From Xiphophorus maculatus (Eukaryota; Chordata; Actinopteri; Cyprinodontiformes; Poeciliidae): a stretch of 64,000 nucleotides of DNA. The notes under the pieces are model-generated. The model was not told the origin of the DNA, made no database searches, and saw only the letters and a program-made list of their open reading frames with translations. Both the position numbers and the translations under genes were made by a program. Where the stretch lies: NCBI RefSeq assembly GCF_002775205.1, contig NC_036456.1, positions 27,857,108-27,921,107 of the forward strand, read 5' to 3'. Of this stretch, positions 11,700 through 22,661 are shown one piece after another. Position 1 is the stretch's first letter. Each line of letters begins with the position of its first letter.

Positions 11700-12972
11700 T
11701 ACTTCTCCATGTGCATCTTTATGTCAATGAGGAGAGCTGCCTTCTATGTCCAGCTCCTCTATTATTGGCCTATAGAGCTTTGGAACCAACATCACTGTGT
11801 AAGACATTGTGGGGCGTTTATGTCTCGCGTAGTCGCTCGGTGCCATCTTTACAGGCCACAGACCAAAACAAACTTTATCCTGGTGTTTTTACTGTGTTAC
11901 CGACCGCAGTGAAGATAGTTTCAAGTTGGATATTGGATATTCCAATATCCATAGAGCAAGCGCCGTTTAGCTCAAGGTTGATTCGATTTATGAACGCTAA
12001 TTTCGGCCAGCCGTTCTCGAGCTTCCTCCTCAAGCGCTCGGAGGTTCACTGAAGGACTGTCAACAAATTTCCATACCAAACACTCCTGTCAAACAAATGT
12101 TAATAAATGCCCTGCCTTGTGACCAACTGATACAAAAAAAAGTGATGATTCATGCTTTTACATGAGACACACTACCCTCTATTAAAACGTCAAGTCATAT
12201 TCAATATTTTAAATAATTTTAATATAAAATAATATGTTTTCTTCAATAGCTTCCATATTGTGTGCCACATTGACTAGAAATCAGTGTGTAATTGTTCTAC
12301 TAGCCTGTATATATGAGGCACACACATTTTGATTCCATTTTAACTCATTTTTTATTTTTTACCTATTTTTTTAGTTTAAATTTAGTATTTCTCTTCAATA
12401 GCTTTTAGGTCATGTGACCTATTGAGTCAATCAGTGTGTAATTGTGGAAGCTATTGAAGAAAACATTATATTATTCAATATTCAAATTATTTAAAATATT
12501 GAATATGACTTAACATTTTAATAGAGGGTAGTGTGTCTCATGTAAAAGCATGAATTATCACTTTTTTGTATCAGTTGGTCACAAGGCAAGGCATTTATTA
12601 ACATTTGTTTGACAGGAGCGTTTGGTATGGAAATTTGTCCCTTAGTGAACCTCCGAGCGCTTGAGGAGGAAGCTCGAGAACGGCTGGCCAAATTAGCGTT
12701 CATAAATCGAATCAACCTTGAGCTAGACAGCGCTTGCTCTACAGATATTGGAATATCTAACTCAAAACTAACTTCACTGCGGGCAGTAACATAATAAAAA
12801 CACCCGGATAAAGTTTGTTTTGGTCTGTGGCCTGTAAAGATGGCACAGAGCGACTGACGCCCCACTATGTCTTATGCAGTGACGTTGGTTCCAAAGCTCT
12901 ATTGGCCAATAGTAGAGGAGCTGGACATAGAAGGCAGCTCTCCTCATTAACATAAAGATGCACATGGAGAAG
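11700..12972. mobile_element. Large palindromic (foldback) element, about 1.27 kb
   Basis: Left arm about 11700-12252 is the near-perfect reverse complement of right arm about 12451-12972, around a loop of about 200 bp. For example, the left CATGTGCATCTTTATG pairs with the right CATAAAGATGCACATG. Part of the arm plus loop occurs again at 48803-49185, so this is an interspersed repeat. Open frames in the arms mirror each other and have no family motif. Probably a non-autonomous DNA element; class unknown. Confidence 0.8.
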
Positions 12973-13811
12973 CAGAAAAATGAGAAGTTGAAAAATAAGA
13001 AGCAGAAAAAGGAGAGGAGGCAATGACAAAAGAAGGAGAGCTTGTATAAGGAAAAGACAAAACAAAATATCTACTTTTTTTGATAAAAACATACGTTTAG
13101 GGGAAATGAAAAAGAAAATATATAGATTTGTTGATGTGTAAGGACAAGGAAAAAATAAATATATATTTATGCTTTTATTTCTTATTATGTCAGCTTTGGT
13201 CCTCCATATTTCCACTCTTCATGCTAACAAATGTATAAGTTATTAGATATGACTCTGAGTCAGCCACTAGCCACTGATTTCCAACACTTTGTGGTTTTTT
13301 TAGATTTATTTTAGTACTTATATAAAAGAATGGAGGCTGCCTCTGCTGGACATAAAAAAGTAGATTTCCTGAAAAGATAAGATTAGGCTTACGCTATTTT
13401 AGTAAACCATATTTTATGTAAAACATGACGCATTACTGGACTGATGAGACATATTTCTTGCAGCTAATTTTGTTTGTTAAAGTTGTGTTTTTCTGAAAAT
13501 GATCAGCTCCAGCAGACACATTATTTAAGTAGGCTACTTAAAAATTATGTCAGGCATAACTTGACACCTGTCCATGTTTTGGTATGAATACTCATTATCA
13601 GGAGTATTCATACCATGATAACTCATCGTCCGTTGCTGGATTGTCGTGTTGTGTGTAATGTAAAGATCTGGTGGGAGCGTGAAAAGTAAGGTCAAACTCA
13701 GTTTTCCACCTGAGTTTGTGGGCAGCAACAATTGCTGGATGGATGAAAACTCCTCATCTTCAGAGAGGACATCCTGAAGAAAAGGAAAGCCTGATTTCTT
13801 CTTGCAGCCCA
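12973..13811. other. No recognisable gene
   Basis: Nothing with a recognised motif. The 13010-13215 stretch partly resembles, in inverted form, the sequence just left of the palindrome (11580-11700), so the repeat unit may be longer than its best-matched arms. Confidence 0.4.
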
Positions 13812-13951
13812 CTAAGTGCTGTTATAACAGCTGGAATGTTGTAGGAGCTTTTCCTGAACTGGGTTAATCATAGACACTTTGTACACAATACCATTAAGTT
13901 GGTGACTGGCTGTGACAGTAAGTACAGAAATAAGAATAGTAATAATGTTGC
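13812..13951 (-). CDS. Candidate alternative terminal exon with hydrophobic segment (gene 1 locus)
   Basis: A polypyrimidine tract and TTTTTTCAG acceptor precede 13951. The exon starts in phase 1 (GC AAC ATT...) and reads NIITILISVLTVTA, then about 30 polar residues to a stop at 13812. Joined to the phase-1 donor at 14013 it would end a short acidic protein with a single membrane-spanning segment instead of the GTPase. Equivalent exons follow the other three acidic exons. Expression is unknown, and the span is short for a full transmembrane helix. Confidence 0.4.
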
Positions 13952-14012
13952 CTGAAAAAACTGAGAGAGCACTTATTACATTCATTTTCAATGTCAGATT
14001 TGTTTATCTGAC

Positions 14013-14130
14013 CTTTATTATCTGTACCAACTTGTTGATTGTCAGCATGAGACTCACCAGATGTTGATGTACGAACCTCTTCTTTCTCACCCTCAATATT
14101 TGGCACAGATGCACGTTTAAGTCTCCACCC
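14013..14130 (-). CDS. gvin1-like: Gene 1 putative 5' coding exon 3 (acidic)
   Basis: A 118-bp exon bounded by a CTTCTTAAG acceptor and an AAAG/GTCAGA donor. It enters in phase 0 and leaves in phase 1. It encodes a polar segment, GWRLKRASVPNIEGEKEEV and onward, ending in TDNK plus one base. The last base plus the GG of the giant exon at 7709 makes Gly, giving TDNK-G-TNLKML. The paralogous exons at 31553, 30276 and 52377 end the same way (T/A-D-x-x-G). The join across about 6.3 kb is inferred. Confidence 0.6.
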
Positions 14131-14220
14131 CTTAAGAAGATTAACAAAAAATATATGTCTCAGATATAGATAAACTGATGGTTACATTACTTTCATTATT
14201 TTATGAATGTTACTGTGTAC

Positions 14221-14277
14221 CTCCATTGTGCTAGCAGACTCTTTAGCATCACACTTGTGCTGATTGTTTAAGTTTGT
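14221..14277 (-). CDS. gvin1-like: Gene 1 putative start exon (ATG GAG at the donor)
   Basis: A 57-bp exon with a TTTCTTTCAG acceptor. It ends CACAATGGAG followed by the donor GTACAC. The same layout, ACA ATG GAG at the splice donor, recurs at 31761 and 30478, which argues that it is the true start. The exon would be mostly 5' untranslated and would supply only Met-Glu, then splice in phase 0 to 14130. Confidence 0.55.
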
Positions 14278-14664
14278 CTGAAAGAAAAATGACATAAGCG
14301 TTTTGATTACTATTGTTTCCTCTTCACTCTCATCTACAGAACAACATTCATCCTCCCATAGCCAGATACCTGATAACACAAAAATATTTTTACCATTTAA
14401 TTAAAAATGTTTAAAATACAAAAAAGAAATAATATTTGTTTTGACATCACATCAGAGAATGGCAACAAATCCTCCAAGACCAGAGAAATATAATCTGTTG
14501 GAATAGGTGCTCTTCTTCTATTCTACTGAGACACTTGAAACATGCAGTACATTATCATCTGTGTAAAATCAATACATTTTTGAGATAGTCCTATAATTAC
14601 TTAGAGCAGCTGGGTTCTGAATATTTTTTAAGAGTTGCTGAACTACATAGAATAAATATCATAC

Positions 14665-14745
14665 CTTTGCAGAAGATCTGCCCGAGGACCGACTGTCTTT
14701 CACAAAAAAGTTTTTATTCTCTCTTCGCTCTCCTAAAGATGACTG
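14665..14745 (-). other. gvin1-like: Gene 1 putative untranslated exon 1
   Basis: Ends TTCTGCAAAG with the donor GTATGA at 14664. The exon 1 paralog at 32744 shares a CGGTCCTC core and the ATCTTCTGC end. The 5' limit is set about 27 bp below the TATA box and is approximate. Confidence 0.5.
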
Positions 14746-14771
14746 GAGAACTGCAGCTGTTCAGATGTTCT

Positions 14772-14803
14772 TTTATATTCTGCTGAAAACCTTTTTCACT
14801 TTC
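14772..14803 (-). promoter_or_regulatory. Interferon-type promoter: ISRE plus TATA box
   Basis: Minus-strand GAAAGTGAAA at 14794-14803 fits the ISRE/IRF core GAAANNGAAA. TATAAA at 14772-14777 lies about 20 bp downstream. A paralogous arrangement with the same ISRE decamer is at 32866. This agrees with the known interferon induction of the VLIG family. The adjoining transposon begins about 75 bp further upstream, so the promoter is compact. Confidence 0.65.
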
Positions 14804-14879
14804 CTTCTCCCTCCCTGCTCTTTACAAGAAATCACATGATTTTTATGATATGACCAAGCATTATGATATGAGCAGCGTT

Positions 14880-17800
14880 GTGTTTAGTGTATTATTACGG
14901 ACCTGGACCTTAAGGGCTGGGCTGCAGGTGTTGCTTTTGTCTGTCTTTGTTCTCCTCCCCTTTGCAGGTGTTTCTGATCCGTTGATTTGGAGCACAGAGT
15001 TTTGAAAGTGGTCATCTCCACTTTCTGGGTCGCCTTCAGCGTCCACTCTGGCTCTTGATGCTTGTGGTGTTTTGTTATCAGGCCTCAGCTCCCCTCCTTG
15101 TGCACATTGGAGTTTGTCTTTGTTTTTGCACTTCAACACTCCCATATGCACTCATACAACACATCCAAACATTTGCATTACACCACTGATACTGACATCC
15201 ACAATCTATTGTTGTTTTTGTTAATAAATATTCCTTTTATACACTTTAACCACTGCATGATCTCCAGTTTTTGTTATGACATTGAGCAAGTCGTGGAGGC
15301 TCGTTCAAACGGTTCTGAGTTATGTTTGGTTTGGTAAGTTGGCTTTCCTTACCGTTTTGATTGAATTACATTGTTGTCTGCGCGATTGTTTCGCGTTGGA
15401 TTTCTAGCTTGTTATCATTCGGCTCTGGGACGCTATTGGTTGCTCTTTGCACCTGCCGCGCTGACGTCACAACCGCATGCGCAAATGCGGTTCTCTTTTT
15501 TCCGCTTTGAGTTACCATGACAGCTAGAAAAGACAAAGTCGTATTTCAGACTCAAATAAAACCAATACTATGAACATTGCTGTGTTCCTAATATAATGGG
15601 CTTTTATGTTTTCATGGATTTCCAAGCGGTCCTGAATTAAGAAGACGGTGGCTTGTAAATATTCGTTGCTACCAGTTAAAGCTAACGCCGCACAGCAACG
15701 TTTACAGCCTTCACTTCACTCTGGATCAGCTTCTTCAGCCTAAAGAAGAAGGTAAAGGAGCCTCCTGTGTTATTTCCATGGAATCACTTCTGTATTCAGC
15801 CTGAAAGAGTTTATGGGAACCAGAGAGCAGACCAGAGCCAGACAGCCGAGCTACTGATCCGCCTGTACACACCGCTGTAAACACCGCCCTGCTTCACAAG
15901 AAGCATGAAAAACTAATAAAGCGAAGTAACACGGAGACCTTAAGGAACACGGCCATATTTTTCTAAAAGCAACAACTCTGAACCTGAACAGTCAGCTGAA
16001 CTAGAACTCAGACACCAGAGCTGCTCTACTGTTAAGCTATGGGGCTGTTGTTCCTCAGGCTTCAGAAACAAAAAGCCTGAACCGTAAAATCCCCGTTACT
16101 TGGTCTCTGACACTAACGACAATAAACACAGGTAATATACTTGAAAACAAGGTAAAAACATTGTCCGTTAGAATGGATGAAAAATGTTTAGATACTTAAA
16201 TAGCACATTTTTACAAGAAAAATGTCTAGCATAAGCTAAAGCTAATGTTAGCCACAAAGTTTAAAGAAAGTAAAACTTACCTTCCTATCTGTGTATAACG
16301 AGGCGAACATCTTAAAACCTTTCTCCAACTTGCTGGGCTTCGGATCGATGTACATCATTAATTGTTACCTTGGACAAGCCCTGCAAATACTGAGTGTAAA
16401 GAGACGTTTTCAATAGATCGGAAACGATTGAGCCGCTTTTCCCCGAACCCGGAAGCTGAGGTGCAAAGAGCCAATTTTCCGTGCGTTTAATTTTTGACTG
16501 GGGAAGCCCGTGACGTAATTGTCCTTATTTGGACTTGTGCGCTCTTGGGGGATATGCAGGTGGTTTGGATTATGTGCTGTACACTTTTGTCATATTGGAG
16601 CGGGATGCTTGTTCCATGGCTTTAATTTTAACGATATAGGTAAGTGTCGAGTTTTTAATGTGCACTAATAAAACGTTTTTGAGCAGGTGCCCCCTTGCAA
16701 GTTTTAGCGGCGTTTCCCAACAGGGGTTTCACCGTTATTTCCCAGTGTGGAGGTACGGCGGGTAGAGCTTCCCTATCCCCTTTCCCTTCATCGGCTCGGG
16801 AGCATTCCATGGTTTCGAGGGGGTGACAGCCTGCTGGTCGCCTTTATCGTGCCACTGGTTTTTAAATGCATAACAACCCATCGCCACGCCTCACGAAGAC
16901 TAGGGATGAGTTTGTAATCTTCTTCGCTAGGCAGTTAGCGGGAACACACTGCGTTTGTTGTTTTTAGAGTTTTTATTGTGCATTAAATTGTCTCGTCTGT
17001 TATAAACATGGATCAGGTTGAGGCTTTTAATGGTTAAAACCATCTTGTAGATGTGTGTTAAGAGCAATTATAATGATGGCAGAGCACTCCGATCTTGCTT
17101 TGAGTGTCACGTGGAAATGTGATCAGCACTTTAAGAAATTTTAAATTTGTTTGAGGTTGGTGTGTTTAAGCTTTAAGTTCAGTGTAAGGAAAAAGTGTGC
17201 TTTGAGCCTGGATGTGTGTGTGAGATGACCTTTCTGGTGGAGGAGTTGGCCCACGTTTTGTTGGAATCCCATGAGAGTATGGCGCTGGGGTTGTTGTGGG
17301 TGTGGCTCTCCCTGTTTGGCCATATGTGATGAGGAGAATCCTGAACACTTGGTAAAGCAGTGATATGACCTTTTGGTGTTGTGTTGTTAGGACTTGCTCA
17401 AGGTCATAACAAAAACGGGAGATCATGCAGTGGTAAAAGTGCATAAAAAGGAATATTAACAAAAACAACAATAGATTGTGGATGTCAGTATCAGTGGTGT
17501 AATGCAAATGCTTGAATGTGTTGTATGAGTGCATATGGGAGTGTTGAAGTGCAAAATCAAAGACAAACTCAAATGTGCACAAGGAGGGGAGCTGAGGCCT
17601 GGCAGCAGAGCACCACAAGTGTCAAGAGCCAGAGTGGACGCTGAAGGCGACCCAGAAGGTGGAGATGGCCACTTTCAAAACTCTGTGCTCCAAATCAACG
17701 GATCAGAAACACCTGCAAAGGGGAGGAGAACAAAGACAGACAAAAGCAACACCTGCAGCCCAGCCCTTAAGGTTCAGGGCCATAACAGTATTTTAATAAT
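14880..17800. mobile_element. 2.9-kb element with roughly 400-bp inverted ends
   Basis: The left end (about 14893-15292) and right end (about 17394-17787) are reverse complements with scattered differences. Outer edges share the run CCTTAAGGGCTGGGC and inner edges share GAGCAAGTC. The interior has no recognised transposase. It contains a GC-rich promoter-like patch near 15430 and a related inverted 20-mer near 16459-16478. It could be a non-autonomous DNA transposon with long terminal inverted repeats, or two opposite copies of one repeat around unrelated DNA. Target duplications were not clear. Confidence 0.55.
15435..15482. promoter_or_regulatory. Promoter-like motif cluster (CCAAT, CRE, NRF1-like)
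   Basis: Inverted CCAAT (ATTGG) at 15435-15439, a perfect CRE palindrome TGACGTCA at 15462-15469 and GCATGCGC at 15475-15482 lie within 50 bp, in locally CpG-rich DNA. No coding exon was found beside it. It could be the promoter of a transposon or of an unseen non-coding transcript. Confidence 0.4.
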
Positions 17801-18230
17801 ATTTAAATTGTTTTAAAGCACAATTTAAAGTGTACTAAGTGTACTTCAACATACTTTTTTAGGACAACTTTAGTTAAACCTAGTGTACTTTAAGTATATT
17901 GCTTTTTATGTAATATAAATGTGCTTGATTAGTATATTTTGAGTGTACTATTTATGTGATTGAATTACATTTAAAATATGTTTAGAATGTATTTTCAGTA
18001 TATTAGAATTACATATTTTATATATTAGTAGTTACAGTATGCTACAATTACACTTTTGGTTTATTAAAATTGCTAATGAAGTACACTTTTTAGTTACCTA
18101 ATGTAATTTATTATTCTGCTTTGCCACTTTGTACAATTCATGCTTCATACACAAGCTTGACATCAAATAAGCCTGACAACGAAAAGAAATAGAGGAAATA
18201 AATGTTATCAAATGAGGTGGGAGTTAGGCT
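17785..18230. repeat. AT-rich interspersed repeat arm
   Basis: Sequence rich in AGTGTACTT and TATATTAG motifs. It matches the left arm at 58523-58756 and, inverted, the arm at 59400-59640. Only one arm is evident here. No coding content. Confidence 0.55.
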
Positions 18231-18559
18231 CACTACTTACTGTTTTAGATCACTTTTGCAAAAAAATTTGTAATAAGCACAATTATGCATTGGCATGAAA
18301 TAGTGCATCTGTTGATCCTGCATGAATTTCTGCAAAAGACTGAAGGGAGCGATTGAAACAACATAGCGTAAACAATAGTAAACAAATAAAACTTTGTTCT
18401 TATTGATAAAATATTTAGGCACAACTGTTATCTTGACAATTCTATTTATTTATACCCTTTGGAGACTACAGGACAATATAAAAAGTTTTGGCGGGCCGGA
18501 CTTGGCATTGTAATTGAGGCATCTGCATCTCAGGTTTTTAAGCACACAGCTTAAAAACT

Positions 18560-21411
18560 CATCATGTATGTGAACAACCGATGGTGTAACCCAGGACATA
18601 TCACTGTAAAGACTGTTTGGTGTTGCCAGGACCTCGAGCTATTAGCCGTTAGCCTGCGGCCATACTACCTGCCGAGGGAGTTCAGTCACGTGATCTCCAT
18701 CTGCGTTTACATCCCACCGAGAGCGGACGCTACCACTGCATGTGAAAAAATCCACTCTGTCACAGCAAGGCTACAGACACAACATCCTGACGCTTTTATT
18801 ATAATTTCTGGGGACTTCAACCATGTGACTTTGGACTCTACTTTGGCCACTTTCCACCAAGCTGTTGACTGCCACACTAGGAATAACAGGACAATCGACC
18901 TCCTGTATGCCAATGTGAGGGATGCATACAGAGCAACACCCCTGCCCCCACTAGGGAAGCCAGATCACAACCTCGTTCACTTACAGCCACTGTACACCCC
19001 CCTGGTCCAAAAGCAGCCTATAACATCCCGCTCCATCAGGAGGTGGTCCCCTGAGATGGAGAGTGCTCTGAAAGACTGTTATAACACCACGGACTGGGAT
19101 GCACTGTTCAGCCCGCATAGCAAGGACATAGAGGGGCTGACACACTGCCTGATGGACTATCTGAACTTCTGTGCAGATGTGGTATCCCCTGCCAAGACTG
19201 TCCGCTGTTACCCTAATAACAAGCCATGGGTAACGCGGGAAGTCAAAACTGTCCTCAATAAGAAGAAGGCTGCCTTCAGGAGAGGAGACAGGGAGGCCAT
19301 GAAGGCAGCACAGCAGGAGGTGAAACAGTGTGTGAGGGAAGCAAAAGACAGTTACAGGAGAAAGGTGGAGCAGAAGCTGAGAGAGAACAACATGAAGGAG
19401 GTCTGGGAAGGTGTGAGGACCATCACTGGCCTCAACACAAAGACCAGAGTCGTTGGGGGAACAATGGAGAGGGCAAACGAACTGAACAACTTCTTCAACA
19501 GGTTCAACCAGTCCATGGCCCCCCAACCCCCTCTCTTACTGCAGCCACCCCTGCTCCTTACCACACACCTCCCCCCAGACAACACTACACTGACAACCCC
19601 CCCACACACCTCAGCACAACCCCCGCCCCACTTCACCACAGACCAGGTCAGAGAACAGCTGAGGAAGCTCAAGCCCAGGAAAGCAGCAGGGCCGGACCAG
19701 GTGTGTCCAAGGCTGCTGAAGACCTGCGCTACTGAACTGGGAGAGCCACTACAGTGGATCTTCAACCTCAGCCTGCAGCTAAGGGAAGTGCCCACCCTCT
19801 GGAAGACATCCTGCATCGTCCCAGTGCCCAAGAAGAACAGGCCCAGCGAGCTGAATGACTTTCGGCCCGTGGCACTTACTTCACACCTGATGAAGACGTT
19901 GGAGCGGCTCTTCCTCGGCCTCCTCAGACCCCAGGTGGAACATGCCCAGGATCTCCTGCAATTCGCCTACCAGTCAGATGTTGGTGTGGAGGATGCCATC
20001 CTCTACCTGCTGCACCGGGCCCACTCCTACCTGGATAAGGGCAGCGGCACGGTGAGGATCCTTTTTTAGGACTTCTCCAGTGCCTTTAATACAATCCAGC
20101 CCCTTCTGCTCCAGGATAAACTAAACAGCATGGGAGTAGACCCGCACCTGGTCACCTGGATCCATAGTTACCTCACCAACAGGCCGCAGTATGTCAGGCT
20201 GAAGGAAACCGTGTCTGACACTGTGGTCAGCAACACAGGAGCCCCCCAGGGCACAGTGCTGGCCCCTCTTCTCTTCACCCTGTACTCCTCTGACTTCCAC
20301 TACAACTCGGAGCTGTGTCACATACAGAAGCATGCTGATGACACAGCCATAGTCGGATGTATCAGGGACGACAGAGAGGAGGAGTATCGCTGTCTGGTGA
20401 GGGACTTTGCTCTCTGGTGCCACACAAACCACCTGGAACTCAACACCGCTAAGACGAAGGAGCTGGTTATAGACTTTGGGAGGTCCAGACCAAAGCCGAG
20501 ACCAGTCGCATTAGAGGGAACTGAGGTTGAGGTCGTGGACTCCTACAAATACCTTGGGCTGTGGCTGGACAGTAAACTGGATTGGTCAAAACACACTAGC
20601 CACCTGTATGGGAAAGTGCAGAGCAGGATGTACTTCCTGAGGAGACTGTTGTCTTTTAACATCTGCAGCAAACTGCTCTGGATGTTCTACCAGTCTGTGA
20701 TTGCCAGTGTCCTCTTCTACACCGTGGTGTGCTGGGGAGGCAGCATATCCAAGAAGGACACGTCCAGACTGGACAAACTGACCAGGCGTGCCGGCTCTGT
20801 GGTCGGCATGAAGCTGGACTCTCTGGTGACGGTGGCAGAGGCGAGGACATTGAACAAACTGCTGGACATCATGAACAATAGCAGCCACCCTCTACACGCC
20901 GTCATCAGCAGCCAGAGGAGCCTGTTCAGTAACAGACTGCTGCTTCCCAAGTGCCGGACCAATAGATTTAAGAACTCTTTTGTCCCCCATGCCTTCAGAC
21001 TGTACAATTCCTCATTGGGGGGGGGGGGAGGTGACACAGGACAGAGGGTAGAAGGAGTAGTGACCCCTTGTATTTTTCTCCATACTTATCAGGTCAAACC
21101 ACATAGTGCAATACGATATCACCGGTCAATCTATCCGCCAAATTCTTATATTTTTTTTGTGTTGTATTTATATTTACTTATATTCTTATATTCTATATTC
21201 TTATTCCTTGTCTCTTGCATAATTTAAGGTTTTGGTTACTCACATTTGGTGTGTACCTTAGTATTTAATTTGTATTTTGTATTCTTTTGCACTTTTGCTT
21301 ACTGTGTGTTATCTTTGTTTTTTGCCTGGGAGCTGCTGGTAACTTCAATTTCCTGAGGGAGTCTTCCCAAAGGATCAATAAAGTACAAGTCTAAGTCTAA
21401 GTCTAAATCAA
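18560..21411 (+). mobile_element. L2/CR1-like LINE, 5'-truncated, one in-frame stop
   Basis: One frame runs from 18564 to 21227 with a single interruption. It begins inside the endonuclease (YIPPRADA; SGDFNHV; KPDHNLV) and continues through reverse transcriptase: LKPRKAAGPDQVCPRLL, NDFRPVALTSHLMK, a DFSSAFNT motif A, GAPQGTVLAPLLF, the HADDTAIVG catalytic motif, and TAKTKELVIDF. The TAG at 20067-20069 lies immediately before motif A. The 3' UTR ends at about 21411 with GGATCAATAAAGTA and short TCTAAG repeats, the usual tail for this group. The long open frame suggests recent insertion. The N-terminal endonuclease is missing, so it is not autonomous. Confidence 0.9.
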
Positions 21412-22033
21412 AGAATTTTAAACACTCAAAGCAAAAATGCATATTTCACTTCTTTATTCTTTGACAAATATGCAGACAACAAATTCTGCTTTAATTCATG
21501 CCATGTTGTATGACAAACTGCTTTAATTTATTTAAAAGGTATAAATATGTAGTTATGCTGATAAATGAAAATGCAGACCTCCTTTCTGTTATAGAATCGC
21601 AAATTCAGAATGATCAATGAAGGTGTTTCCAGTAATCTTTTCAAATGATTCAGAAGAATAGAGGCATGAACAAACTGCAACTTTTTTATTACCATTTATT
21701 GAGTCATAATGCTTACACATTAACTGGGTTTGTATTGCACAAATAACATGCTACATCTCTTGCAAATTTCTTTCAAGCAATGAAAAATAAGACAAATTAA
21801 ATATATCAAAATCAAAACACCAAACACATCTAAAAAGAAATGTTCAAATGTTGAAATGGAAAAAAATAAGATTCAGATGGCTTCTGCAAAACTTTGCATG
21901 ACCAACTCTAATTGAGGTCATGTTATCTCAGCCAGGATTATGAGCTTGAAATTTGACCTGCTGTTTCTGTAACTGATTGATAAGCTAATTGCAGCAGTTC
22001 TTTATAGTCTGCTACTCACCCTTTATGAATATT

Positions 22034-22076
<43 letters not shown>

Positions 22077-22087
22077 TTGTCTCATTT

Positions 22088-22119
22088 GATAATCAATGCT
22101 TTGAAAAGCATTGATTATC
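22088..22119. repeat. Short perfect inverted repeat
   Basis: GATAATCAATGCTTT pairs with AAAGCATTGATTATC around a two-base spacer. It may fold as a hairpin. No terminator role is expected in a vertebrate genome. Confidence 0.6.
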
Positions 22120-22434
22120 CTGTTGCCTTTATCCTGTTGCACCAAAGTACAACAGCATAAAGGCAGCCATAGGGTGGAAGTATTGAGAATTAACCACAAC
22201 CCAAGAAGAACAATCATGATAACAAGAACAGGAACAACAGAATCCAGCAATGACCAAAGAAATCACCCATCCAATGTAGTTGCACATTCGGACCATTTTC
22301 TAACAACGCTGTACTGTAAGACAAGATATTTTGTAAACAAAATTTATAAAAGAATAGAACAATAAAATGCATTAATTAGAAATGATTATTGATTAAAAAA
22401 TACATGGAACTATAGTAAAACAGGCTTAAAGTGA

Positions 22435-22440
22435 TTTATT
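22435..22440 (-). promoter_or_regulatory. Candidate poly(A) signal of gene 2
   Basis: Minus-strand AATAAA about 220 bp past the stop, inside GACAAAATAAA. The same motif follows gene 3 at 38010-38015. Confidence 0.5.
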
Positions 22441-22661
22441 TTGTCTTTGGTGAAAGGGATGAGCCCTAAGTGTAAATTATCCAGGCTTTCAAAAATAGGG
22501 GGAAGAATAATAGAAATTCTCTACATGCAAAAGCATTTCTATTATACTTTTAATAGAAATACCAGTTGTTATTAAGAGTGTAATAGAATAGAAACTAGTT
22601 CTTAAAACTGGTCTGGTTTTTAAAACCACTTGTGTTCTTAAAACTCAACATGAGTTATATT

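Larger units (their letters stand above)
21420..22660. other. 3' flank of gene 2
   Basis: No gene recognised. It holds an (AG)n run at 22036-22072 and a perfect hairpin at 22088-22119. The portion nearest gene 2 matches the 3' flanks of gene 3 and of the fragment at 36.2 kb. Confidence 0.5.

Noticed and set aside
16560..17160. Possible small nuclear RNA gene, from GC-rich segments and a CCCCTTTCCC stretch
   Set aside because: No match to U1 or other snRNA landmarks that I can recognise. The region sits inside the inverted-end element.
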